Positions 6,367 through 13,509 of a stretch of DNA of 16,948 nt are shown piece after piece. Below the pieces are notes generated by a model, which saw only the letters and a program-made list of their open reading frames with translations, did not search any database and was not told where the DNA came from. Within the stretch, counting starts at the first letter, position 1. Every line of letters starts with the position of its first letter. Source of the DNA: Nanobdellota archaeon (GTDB lineage: Archaea; Nanobdellota; Nanobdellia; SCGC-AAA011-G17; GW2011-AR17); assembly GCA_030018575.1 (NCBI GenBank), contig JASEIA010000026.1, positions 1-16,948 on the forward strand, given 5' to 3'. Position numbers and translations under genes: made by a program.

Positions 6367-6549
6367 TTATGTTAATTCCAGAATTCCTTTTCTTATCGTA
6401 TCCATTGACTTTCCAGTTAATTTGCTAACTTTAGAAATTCCTCCCCACCCCAATTCCATTGCCCAAAGGGCAACATAATGCCTGGCATCAAATTCATTAA
6501 GTCGAGAAAGATATTCCCGCTTTTGTGCTTCCAATTCTTCTTTTTCCAC
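6367..6549 (-). pseudogene. Orphan N-terminal fragment of an ISAzo13-type transposase (HTH), 60 aa
   Basis: The stretch LNEFDARHYVALWAMELGWG followed by GISKVSKLTGKSMDTIRKGILEL resembles the N-terminal helix-turn-helix of ISAzo13-family transposases (DERxRRLWAA-x-EA-xx-LG-x-GGI-xx-VAxATG-x-S-xx-TI-xx-GxxEL). The rest of that transposase, including its catalytic domain, is absent: the frame stops at 6367-6369, just 5 bp from the right-end structure of the IS200-type element. It starts with GTG at 6549, and a TATA box 26 bp upstream would make the mRNA leaderless, so it may still be expressed as a small DNA-binding protein. It could be a decayed remnant or a domesticated HTH; I cannot decide between them. 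Confidence 0.55.
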
Positions 6550-6570
6550 ACATTCTTATAGGCATTGCGC

Positions 6571-6580
6571 CTTTATAAAC
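6571..6580 (-). promoter_or_regulatory. TATA box for the 60-aa HTH ORF (leaderless)
   Basis: GTTTATAAAG on the minus strand is centred about 26 bp before the GTG at 6549, the spacing expected for a leaderless archaeal transcript. Confidence 0.5.
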
Positions 6581-6584
6581 TTTA

Positions 6585-6719
6585 CTATATTATTTTGCGG
6601 CAAGCACTTAGGTTCCATCTATGCCTTTTTTCATTCCACCTTAAAATATCGTAATCTTCGCATATGTGCTCTCTCCCCTTCCACCATGGGTTTTGTTCAG
6701 CAAGAATTGAGACATCCAT
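6585..6719 (-). pseudogene. Truncated archaeal ATPase gene: N-terminal remnant, 44 codons
   Basis: ATG at 6719 opens MDVSILAEQNPWWKGREHIC, continuing EDYDILRWNEKRHRW, and stops at TAG 6585-6587. The pattern xxLxEQNPWWKGxxxIxxDxxIxxWxxxxxRW is the usual N-terminus of a family of archaeal P-loop ATPases that continue with a Walker A motif about 30 residues later; this is recognition from memory, not a search. Here nothing of the ATPase domain follows: after about codon 36 the similarity ends, and the 60-aa HTH ORF lies downstream. The gene was therefore probably cut by a deletion or insertion while its promoter and operators survived. It is too short to appear in a 60-residue ORF scan. Confidence 0.6.
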
Positions 6720-6772
6720 ATCGGTATTTAGAATACCGATATTTATATACTTTTCGGTATTGCAAATACCGA
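6718..6772 (-). promoter_or_regulatory. Twin palindromic operators flanking a TATA box
   Basis: Site 1 has arms ATATCGGTATT (6718-6728) and AATACCGATAT (6732-6742), a perfect 11-bp inverted repeat with a 3-nt spacer. Site 2 has arms TCGGTATT (6754-6761) and AATACCGA (6765-6772), perfect over 8 bp with the same 3-nt spacer. The shared core is TCGGTATTnnnAATACCGA. The centres lie 33 bp apart, about three helical turns, so two dimers would sit on one face of the DNA. Site 1 covers the predicted transcript start and the ATG of the ATPase remnant; site 2 lies upstream of the TATA box and ends 2 bp from the infB stop codon. Confidence 0.75.
6740..6751 (-). promoter_or_regulatory. TATA box of the truncated ATPase gene
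   Basis: AGTATATAAATA on the minus strand is centred about 27 bp before the ATG at 6719, again a leaderless arrangement, and sits between the two palindromes. Confidence 0.65.
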
Positions 6773-6774
6773 TA

Positions 6775-8484
6775 CTATACTCCCCATAACGGATTTTGTT
6801 TTCTTTTTATTCCAGCCAATTCTTTTAATAATTTAATGTCTTCCTCTTTCACCAGGTTCTTGTATTTCTTCAGCTCCTTGAAGTCTGACTCAGGCACGTC
6901 AACATAAAGAATGTCATCCTCTTTAATCTGCCTTCCTGCAGTTATCCCCGGCAGCGAGATTGCCACTTCTTTTCCTTTTTCAGCCTTGTCAACTGTTTCC
7001 CTTTCAATCTGTATTGATTTTATTGTGCCTGCAGGGCTGCCGTCAATTTTTATCAAATCAACATCTGCTTTCACAACACCGCTCTGCACAATGACTCCAA
7101 CTACGCAGGGATTGTTTTGCCTGAATATGCATTCTCTTAAAATCTGCATCTTTCCCGGCATTGTCAAGGCTTCCAAAGCTTTCTGCTGCTGCTTTATTTT
7201 TTCTTCCTCAACCCATTTTTCATACTGCTCAATGATATGGTAAATTATGTCGCTTTTGATTATCTTGACATCCGCCGCTTCATCAGCAGGGCTGTTAAAA
7301 CATAAGATTGTCCTGTGCGCGTAATTCTGCTCAGAGCTCGCGTCTGCAATGTCTTTCTTGGTTACTTTTCCGACAGACGCTTTTTTAACCTTGATGCCTT
7401 TCTCGTTCAACAGCCTTGCAAGAGCTTCCAATGAGCCGAGGGATTCTGCTTTTATCACAACGCCTGCTGTTTCAGTGCTCAGCATTACTTCATTCACTTC
7501 AGCCTGCACTTTTGCCTTTGTCTCTTCAATGTTTGCCCCTGCAACCTCAACAGGGACTCCCGGTATTACCTGCTCAATGTTATTTGCAGCTATCTTTATT
7601 CCTGCAGATGCTTCTGCCTCTTTCACTGATTTTAATTTTCCTTTTTCAGGAACAAGAATTGTTTTTACTTTTGAAATTATCGGCTCATCAACATTTCCAA
7701 TGACAATTGTGTCGCCTATTTTTATCAGGCCGTCATAAAGCACTGCATCAAGAACAGCCCCGACGCCTTTTTCCTCTTTAACTTCAAGCACTGTCGCTTT
7801 TCCCGGCCCGCTGCCTGTCTGCAGACTGCTTTCCATATACCTTTGTGCAAGCCCTATTAATACCATCAATAATTCAGGAATTCCCAGCCCTTTTATTGCA
7901 GCGCACGGGATTATTGCAAACTGCTTTGAATAATCAGAAACCCTGTCAAACCTGTCTGCGTTTATTCCTGTCTCGTACAGCTTTCCGACAATGCCATACA
8001 GCCTTGCCTCAATTGCCTGCTTCACGCTTTCACTCTGCCCGTCAATGACATTAAGCAAAAGCCCTTCTCTTTGCCTCCATCCCTGAAGCAGGTCAAGCTT
8101 GTTCAGAGCGATAACGAATGGCGTCTTGTACTGCTTCAGAATTTCAATGCATTCTGTTGTCTGCGGCATGATGCCTTCATTAATATCTATTACAAGAACA
8201 GCAATGTCTGCCAGGTTGCCGCCTCTTTTTCTTAAGTTTGTGAATGCAGCGTGCCCGGGCGTGTCTATCAAAAGCAGCCCGGGAATTGTAATCTTTGAAG
8301 GGTCTTTTATCAAGCCGCCGCAAACCTTTTTTATCGCGTCTATTGAAATGGAGCTTGAGCTTATCATCTGCGTGATGGCTCCTGCCTCGCTTTTTGCAAC
8401 AGCTGTGTGCCTGATTGTGTCAAGCACTGTTGTTTTCCCGTGGTCCACGTGCCCCATGAAGGCGCATATTGGCTGGCGTATCAT
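6775..8484 (-). CDS. infB: Translation initiation factor aIF5B (IF-2-like GTPase), 569 aa
   Basis: aIF5B is the archaeal IF2/eIF5B GTPase that promotes ribosomal subunit joining and initiator tRNA placement. The G-domain motifs are clear: G1 GHVDHGKTT (11-19), a G2 threonine in AGAITQMI, G3 DTPGH (75-79) and G4 NKLD (128-131). The C-terminal beta-barrel domains follow, with the usual motifs GKATVLEVKEEKGVGAVLDAVLYDG and the near-terminal segment KQNPLWGV. The length is close to the 590-600 residues usual for archaea, and no intein interrupts the G domain. The ATG at 8484 gives the standard MIRQPICAFMGHVDHGKTT opening; only a weak purine-rich site precedes it. The gene is divergent from the prkA operon. 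Confidence 0.97.
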   Translation of the reverse strand: MIRQPICAFMGHVDHGKTTVLDTIRHTAVAKSEAGAITQMISSSSISIDAIKKVCGGLIKDPSKITIPGLLLIDTPGHAAFTNLRKRGGNLADIAVLVIDINEGIMPQTTECIEILKQYKTPFVIALNKLDLLQGWRQREGLLLNVIDGQSESVKQAIEARLYGIVGKLYETGINADRFDRVSDYSKQFAIIPCAAIKGLGIPELLMVLIGLAQRYMESSLQTGSGPGKATVLEVKEEKGVGAVLDAVLYDGLIKIGDTIVIGNVDEPIISKVKTILVPEKGKLKSVKEAEASAGIKIAANNIEQVIPGVPVEVAGANIEETKAKVQAEVNEVMLSTETAGVVIKAESLGSLEALARLLNEKGIKVKKASVGKVTKKDIADASSEQNYAHRTILCFNSPADEAADVKIIKSDIIYHIIEQYEKWVEEEKIKQQQKALEALTMPGKMQILRECIFRQNNPCVVGVIVQSGVVKADVDLIKIDGSPAGTIKSIQIERETVDKAEKGKEVAISLPGITAGRQIKEDDILYVDVPESDFKELKKYKNLVKEEDIKLLKELAGIKRKQNPLWGV

Positions 8485-8513
8485 TTTTTCTCTATCTTAC
8501 TAGCTTCCATTTG

Positions 8514-8524
8514 ATATTTAAGTT
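8514..8524 (-). promoter_or_regulatory. Candidate infB promoter
   Basis: On the minus strand AAAAC followed by TTAAATATC lies about 35 bp before the infB ATG, giving a short leader of roughly 10 nt. The interval 8485-8689 is a shared divergent promoter region; apart from this box, the prkA box and the leader hairpin I see nothing else in it. Confidence 0.4.
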
Positions 8525-8600
8525 TTGGGGTTTTAAATTGCATGCATTTTTTGCCATATAACTATTTACTACTTCCTTGTTATCATTTTTATTTTCTCTT

Positions 8601-8616
8601 AAAAAGGTTTATATAT
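8601..8616 (+). promoter_or_regulatory. Promoter (BRE/TATA) of the prkA operon
   Basis: AAAAAGG followed by TTTATATAT (8608-8616) is a near-ideal archaeal BRE/TATA pair. A start about 25 nt downstream falls near 8637, giving a leader of roughly 50 nt before the ATG at 8690. It overlaps a possible upstream in-frame ATG at 8615, which therefore cannot be the translation start from this promoter. Confidence 0.75.
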
Positions 8617-8637
8617 GCTGCTGACATATAATAATCA

Positions 8638-8670
8638 GAAAAAGAGGGGACAGCAACTGCTCTCTTTTTC
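8638..8670 (+). promoter_or_regulatory. 5'-leader hairpin of the prkA operon
   Basis: GAAAAAGAG (8638-8646) and CTCTTTTTC (8662-8670) form a perfect 9-bp stem with a 15-nt loop. The stem begins at the predicted transcript start and ends 5 nt before the AAGGAGGG Shine-Dalgarno sequence (8676-8682, spacing about 7 nt to the ATG at 8690). It could stabilise the mRNA or tune translation. Confidence 0.5.
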
Positions 8671-8689
8671 AAAAAAGGAGGGACATTAT

Positions 8690-10780
8690 ATGGAAGAGAA
8701 AAAAGACTCTGGCTTAATTCTATTGGATAATTTAGGCGCGAATTCTGCGGACGCGTTCAGAAAGCTTCATGAGGAAATAAAATTATGGGATTACCTGCAG
8801 AAGCTTCTTGCGGACGCAAGGCCCGCGAGGACAGCGCACCAGAGGCTTTATGACATGATTATTTCAGCAGGCGTTGAGGATGTTTCAGGCGCCTATGATG
8901 ATTACATAAGATACAAGTTTTTCACTCCTGTTGATCCTGAGACAGGCAACCCAACAGAGAATGCAATATTCGGGCTTGAAAAGCCGCTTGCGAGGCTGGT
9001 AAACTCACTGAAAAGCGCGGCAAAAGACGCAAGCGCGGAAAGAAGGCTCCTCCTCCTGCACGGGCCTGTCGGAAGCGCAAAAAGCACAATCGCAACTCTT
9101 ATGAAAAGAGGGCTTGAGGAATACTCGCGGGTGGAGCCCTTATACTCATTCCGCTGGATTAACATGGAAGAAAAAGAATATGCAGGGGAAAAGCTGAATA
9201 ACATGCACTGCGAAGTAAGGGAAGACCCGCTTAAGCTTGTATTGCCTGAAGACATGCCAAAAATCTTGAAGGCAATAAATGACAATAACGTGAGAAATCC
9301 AGGCTCTCCGTTGTATGAAAAATACACAATAAAGAACAAGGGGCAGCTCTGCCCCAAGTGCAGCTTTAACATGGAGCATTTGATGAAGGAGTATCATGGC
9401 GATTGGAGGCGGGTAATTGACAGCCATATCCAGGTTTACAGGCTCCTGATTTCAGAGAAGGACAGGAAGGGAATTGCGACATTTCAGCCTAAGGACGAGA
9501 AAAACCAGGACTCGACAGAGCTTACAGGGGACATTAATTACAGGAAAATAGCAGAGAACGGCTCTGATTCAGACCCCAGGGCGTTTAATTTTGACGGTGA
9601 GTTTGAGGTTGCAAACAGGGGAATGATTGAATTCATAGAAGTGCTCAAGCTTGACGTGGCGTTCTTATACGAGCTGCTTGGCGCAACGCAGGAAAAGACA
9701 ATAAAGCCGAAGAAGTTTGCGCAGACTGATTTGGACACAGTAATCATAGGGCACACGAACGAGGCTGAGTTCAAGAAACTGAGGGAAAATGAATTCATGG
9801 AAGCAATGAGGGACAGGACAATAAGAGTTGACATTCCCTACAACCTGAGGCTGATTGAAGAGAAAAGGGTTTATCAAAAGCTCTTCACCGCGGATTCGCT
9901 CGGCGTGCACATTGCGCCGCATACGCTTGAAATAGCGGCGCTATGGGCAATTCTTACAAGGCTTGAGCCGCCGCAGAACATGCAGCTTACGCTGCTTCAA
10001 AAGGCCATGCTTTATGACGGAAAGACTGTAAAGGACTTTGAGCCTGCAAAGGTAAAGGACATGATGAAGATGGCTGTCTCAGAGGGAATGAAAGGAGTTT
10101 CCCCCAGGTTCATACAGAACATAGTGAGCGCGGCTGCTTGCGAGCATGGCGTTAAATGCGTTGACCCCTACAGGGTGCTTGACGCGGCCAAGGGTTGGCT
10201 TGCGACAAGCGCGCTTTACAAGCCTGAACAGTCAAAGGAATTCAGCGGCGCGCTGCTGGGGCTTGCGACAATTGCGCTTGAAACTCTTATCACTGAGGAC
10301 ATGGGAAAAGCAATCTGCGGCGATGAAGAGGCGTTGGAAAACATGTTCAAGAAATACTATGACAATGTTGAGGCTGCGGTAAACAGGAGAAAGCTGGTTA
10401 CAAGCACGGGCAGGGAGATAGAGCCTGATGAGCCTTTCATGCGCTCCATAGAAGAGAAAGCCGAGATACTTGACTCTGAAAGGGAAAAATGGAGAACCAC
10501 GCTGATTGTCTCATCCGCGGGGTATGCGAGGAGGGGAAATCCATTTACGTATTCTTCAAATGACCAGCTGAGAAAGGCGCTTGAGGGCAAGTTGTTTCAA
10601 GACAAGAGAAGCGAGATAAACTTCCTGCAGTATGCTTCCGAGAACATAGACAAGCTTTCCGAGGCAAAAAAGACAAGGTTCCAAGAGAACCTGATTAAGA
10701 TAGGCTATTGCCCGCACTGCATCAAGACAGCAACTGCAAACGCCCAGTCTATTTTTGGAAAGGAACCGGGAAAGGAGTAA
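8690..10780 (+). CDS. prkA: PrkA/YeaG-family serine protein kinase (AAA+ fold), 696 aa
   Basis: The PrkA family joins an AAA+ P-loop domain to a C-terminal kinase-like domain; E. coli YeaG and B. subtilis PrkA act in starvation and sporulation. From the ATG at 8690: an N-terminal helical domain with ARTAHQRLYDMI, the FGLEKPLARLVNSLK box, Walker A GPVGSAKS (125-132), a family insertion with CPKC (221-224), the NRGMIEFIEVLKLD and LLGATQEKTI motifs, the TNEAEFKKL sensor-like stretch, and a terminal CPHC (674-677). The Walker A residue before Lys is Ala rather than the Gly usual in bacterial homologues. The start is set by AAGGAGGG; 8615 would lie at the TATA box. It is the first gene of the operon, and yeaH-like follows after 27 bp. 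YeaG is about 644 aa, so this protein is slightly long. Confidence 0.93.
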   Translation: MEEKKDSGLILLDNLGANSADAFRKLHEEIKLWDYLQKLLADARPARTAHQRLYDMIISAGVEDVSGAYDDYIRYKFFTPVDPETGNPTENAIFGLEKPLARLVNSLKSAAKDASAERRLLLLHGPVGSAKSTIATLMKRGLEEYSRVEPLYSFRWINMEEKEYAGEKLNNMHCEVREDPLKLVLPEDMPKILKAINDNNVRNPGSPLYEKYTIKNKGQLCPKCSFNMEHLMKEYHGDWRRVIDSHIQVYRLLISEKDRKGIATFQPKDEKNQDSTELTGDINYRKIAENGSDSDPRAFNFDGEFEVANRGMIEFIEVLKLDVAFLYELLGATQEKTIKPKKFAQTDLDTVIIGHTNEAEFKKLRENEFMEAMRDRTIRVDIPYNLRLIEEKRVYQKLFTADSLGVHIAPHTLEIAALWAILTRLEPPQNMQLTLLQKAMLYDGKTVKDFEPAKVKDMMKMAVSEGMKGVSPRFIQNIVSAAACEHGVKCVDPYRVLDAAKGWLATSALYKPEQSKEFSGALLGLATIALETLITEDMGKAICGDEEALENMFKKYYDNVEAAVNRRKLVTSTGREIEPDEPFMRSIEEKAEILDSEREKWRTTLIVSSAGYARRGNPFTYSSNDQLRKALEGKLFQDKRSEINFLQYASENIDKLSEAKKTRFQENLIKIGYCPHCIKTATANAQSIFGKEPGKE

Positions 10781-10807
10781 GCCTTTTTAGGGCAGATAAG
10801 TAAAACC

Positions 10808-11956
10808 ATGGTTTCAAATATCCCGAAGGACGCGGACCGCTTTAACAGGATTGTCAAAGGCAACATAAGGAAAGATTTGAAGGACCTTATTGCAAAAGAC
10901 GAGCTTATAGGCAGGAGGGGCAAGGACAAGGTTGTAATACCGGTGCCGCACATAAACCTTCCAAGGTTCAAGCACGGGGAAAATAAGGATGACGGGGGGG
11001 TTGGCCAGGGAGACGGGGACATAGGCGACAAGGTTAAGCCTGCTGGTAAGGGGGAAGAGGGAGACGACCCCAAGGCAGGCGAAGAGGCAGGGGAGCATAT
11101 GCTCGAGCTTACTGTCGAAGAGCTTGCGCAGATTCTTGGGGAGGAGCTGAAGCTGCCGAGGATTGAGCCAAGGGGAAAAAGGACAATATACCAGCAGTTT
11201 GACCATTATTCTGGCCTTAGAAGAAAAGGGCCGCGCTCACTGCTGAGGCTGAAAAGGACTTTTTGCGAAGCGCTGAAAAGGCAGATTGCATCAGGGGAAT
11301 ACAACCCTGATGACCCGAGAATAATTATCGAGAAAGACGACATGCGCTACCGCTCATGGAAAACAAAAGACATACCGGAAAGCAGCGCTGTTGTGATGTA
11401 CCTGATGGACGTGTCAGGCAGCATGTCAGACAGGCACAAGAGCATTGCAAGGAAGATTGCGTTCTGGACAGATGTGTGGCTCAGGGCAAACTACAAGGGG
11501 CTTGAATCAAGGTACATAATACATGACTCTGTCGCCGCCGAGGTTGATGAGGAGACATTTTACAAGACAACCACTTCAGGCGGCACAAAGATTGTTTCGG
11601 GATATATTGAGGCGCAGAAAATAATAAAGAGGAGCTATGACCCTGCTGACTGGAACATTTACCTTTTCCAGTTTTCAGACGGTGACAACTGGGGGAATAA
11701 CGAGGACGAGTTCAATGTGCTTAAACGCGGGCTTATGGAAGCGCTTAACCTGCTCTGCTATGCCCAGATTGACGTGCCGTGGTTTTACAACACAAGGTCC
11801 GGCGCAAAATCAGAGGAGGTAATGGGCGGGTATCTCGGGGAGCTTGAAAAATTCATCAAGGAATCAAAATACAAGGACAAGCTTCTTACGGCAAGGCTGC
11901 AGGATGAGGGGGATATCCTGCCTGCAATAAAAACATTCCTCGGGACAGGGAAGTAA
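10808..11956 (+). CDS. yeaH: YeaH-like DUF444 protein with VWA domain, 382 aa
   Basis: Members of this family are encoded next to PrkA and SpoVR, and YeaH is thought to work with the YeaG kinase. The N-terminal half has the family pattern: DADRFNRIVKG, a conserved HINLPRFKHG, then a Gly/Asp-rich linker (60-95) and LTVEELAQILGEELKLP. The C-terminal half is a von Willebrand A domain with a full MIDAS: D201-x-S203-x-S205 in LMDVSGSMS, T260 in SGGTKI and D291 in FSDGDN. It therefore probably binds a divalent metal and a protein partner. The length fits (E. coli YeaH is about 427 aa). It is separated from spoVR by one base (TAA-G-ATG), so the two are coupled. Confident family call; the biochemical role is not known. 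Confidence 0.92.
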   Translation: MVSNIPKDADRFNRIVKGNIRKDLKDLIAKDELIGRRGKDKVVIPVPHINLPRFKHGENKDDGGVGQGDGDIGDKVKPAGKGEEGDDPKAGEEAGEHMLELTVEELAQILGEELKLPRIEPRGKRTIYQQFDHYSGLRRKGPRSLLRLKRTFCEALKRQIASGEYNPDDPRIIIEKDDMRYRSWKTKDIPESSAVVMYLMDVSGSMSDRHKSIARKIAFWTDVWLRANYKGLESRYIIHDSVAAEVDEETFYKTTTSGGTKIVSGYIEAQKIIKRSYDPADWNIYLFQFSDGDNWGNNEDEFNVLKRGLMEALNLLCYAQIDVPWFYNTRSGAKSEEVMGGYLGELEKFIKESKYKDKLLTARLQDEGDILPAIKTFLGTGK

Positions 11957-11957
11957 G

Positions 11958-13499
11958 ATGTACTGGCACCTGCCTCCAAACATGCAGAAAATGAAAGAGG
12001 AGATAGAGGAGGCTGCAAGGGGTTGCGGCCTTGACTTTTACCCCACTGCCTTTTATGTTGTTGACCTGGGCACAATGAATGAGATATGCGCAAACACAGG
12101 ATTCCCGACAAGGTACAGCCACTGGCGCTTTGGGATGGAATATGAGAGGATGAAAAAAGAGACAGGGTACGGCTTTTCAAGGCTGTATGAGCTTGTCATA
12201 AACAACGACCCGGCTGTTGCCTATCTCCTGCACTATAACAACATAACCCAGCAGAGGATGGTAATGGCGCACGTTTTTGCCCATGTTGACTTCTTCAAGA
12301 ACAATGCCTGCTTCAGCCACACTGACAGGGGCATGGTTTATACAATGGAAAGCCACAGGAAAGTTATTGAGAAATACATAGATGAAATAGGCTTCTCTGA
12401 AGTTGAGCAGTTCATAGACAACTGCCTTTCAATTGAATACCTGATAGATGATTTTCCTTATTTCAAGAGAAATGCCCCTGAAGAAAAGAAAAAAGAAAGG
12501 TGCGGCTGCTCAGGGCGCGGCTGCAAGGGATGCAGCCACGGAAAGGAAAAAAGGAGCGGCTCTGAAAAGCTCCCCTTCGGGCTTCCTGAATACATGAGGG
12601 ATTTTGTTGACATAGACGCGCTTTCCAACATTGACCGGAAAGACGATGAAGAAGACGAGGAGGACGAGGAAGACGAGCACAGGATTCCTAGAAAGCCGGA
12701 GCAGGATGTCCTTAAGTTCCTTATTGAGCACACTGACGGCTTGCCTTCATGGAAGAGGGACATTCTTTCAATAATAAGGGAAGAGTCATATTATTTCCTT
12801 CCGCATAGGCAGACAAGAATAATGAATGAGGGATGGGCGACATTCTGGCATGACCACATGATGACAGAGATGGGGCTTGCTGAGCCGAACGGGCTTATTG
12901 ACTACGCAAAAACAATGGCCGGAGTAATAGGCGGCAATAGGATGAACCCGTACAAGCTTGGGTTCCTCCTTTACCAGGACATCAAGGAAAGATGGGACAA
13001 GGGAAGGCACGGAAAAGAATATGAGGAAGAGCAGGACGCCCTTAAAAAAATGGATTGGGATACAAAGGAAGGGAACGGATTTAAGAAGATTTTTGAGGTA
13101 AGGGAGTCAATGAACGACATAGAGTTCATACGCGAGTTCTTGACAGACGACTTCATCCGGCAAAGCAAGTTCTTCAGGGCAAAGCTTGACCGCAATGACA
13201 AATGGTACAAGATAGCAAGCAGGAATCCCCGGGAAATAAGGAACTGGTTTATTGAGCAGCTTGCAAACGGGGGGCAGCCCTGCATACAGGTTATTGACGG
13301 GAATTTTGAAAACTCAAAAGAGCTTCTTTTGGGGCACGTGTATTACGGCCAGGAGCTTGACAATGCCTTTAGGGACAAGACACTGGCGCGCGTTTACAAG
13401 ATTTGGGGAAGGCCCGTGCATATTGCAACAATGTCAGAAGGCCAGCCGGTAATTGCCTCATATGACAATGGGGAGATAGAAGTGACAAAATGGGGATAA
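11958..13499 (+). CDS. spoVR: SpoVR/YcgB-family protein, 513 aa
   Basis: SpoVR is needed for spore cortex formation in B. subtilis, and its homologue YcgB occurs with YeaG/YeaH; the molecular activity is unknown. Family motifs are plain: GLDFYPTAFYVVD (24-36), RYSHWRFGMEYE (52-62), YELVINNDPAVAYLL (77-91), MAHVFAHVDFFKNN (103-116), and NEGWATFWHDHMM (290-302) followed by NPYKLGF. The length equals that of YcgB (about 510). An insertion at 180-242 is odd: a cysteine cluster (C182, C184, C189, C192) followed by a run of Asp/Glu (229-240). Conserved His/Glu residues in the two core motifs could bind a metal, as an inference. It lies between yeaH and the second prkA with almost no spacing. Confidence 0.95.
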   Translation: MYWHLPPNMQKMKEEIEEAARGCGLDFYPTAFYVVDLGTMNEICANTGFPTRYSHWRFGMEYERMKKETGYGFSRLYELVINNDPAVAYLLHYNNITQQRMVMAHVFAHVDFFKNNACFSHTDRGMVYTMESHRKVIEKYIDEIGFSEVEQFIDNCLSIEYLIDDFPYFKRNAPEEKKKERCGCSGRGCKGCSHGKEKRSGSEKLPFGLPEYMRDFVDIDALSNIDRKDDEEDEEDEEDEHRIPRKPEQDVLKFLIEHTDGLPSWKRDILSIIREESYYFLPHRQTRIMNEGWATFWHDHMMTEMGLAEPNGLIDYAKTMAGVIGGNRMNPYKLGFLLYQDIKERWDKGRHGKEYEEEQDALKKMDWDTKEGNGFKKIFEVRESMNDIEFIREFLTDDFIRQSKFFRAKLDRNDKWYKIASRNPREIRNWFIEQLANGGQPCIQVIDGNFENSKELLLGHVYYGQELDNAFRDKTLARVYKIWGRPVHIATMSEGQPVIASYDNGEIEVTKWG

Positions 13500-13509
13500 A
13501 AGTGATAGA

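Noticed and set aside
6686..6907. 73-codon plus-strand frame across the twin palindromes
   Set aside because: It is antisense to the 3' end of infB and runs through the operators; its YRYLYTFRYCKYRY-type peptide merely reflects the repeated palindrome.
8615..8689. ATG 25 codons upstream of prkA1
   Set aside because: It lies within the TATA box, upstream of the predicted transcript start, and the strong AAGGAGGG site serves the ATG at 8690.
12640..12681. GA-rich run that might be a simple repeat or tract of regulatory use
   Set aside because: It stays in frame inside spoVR and encodes the Asp/Glu linker.
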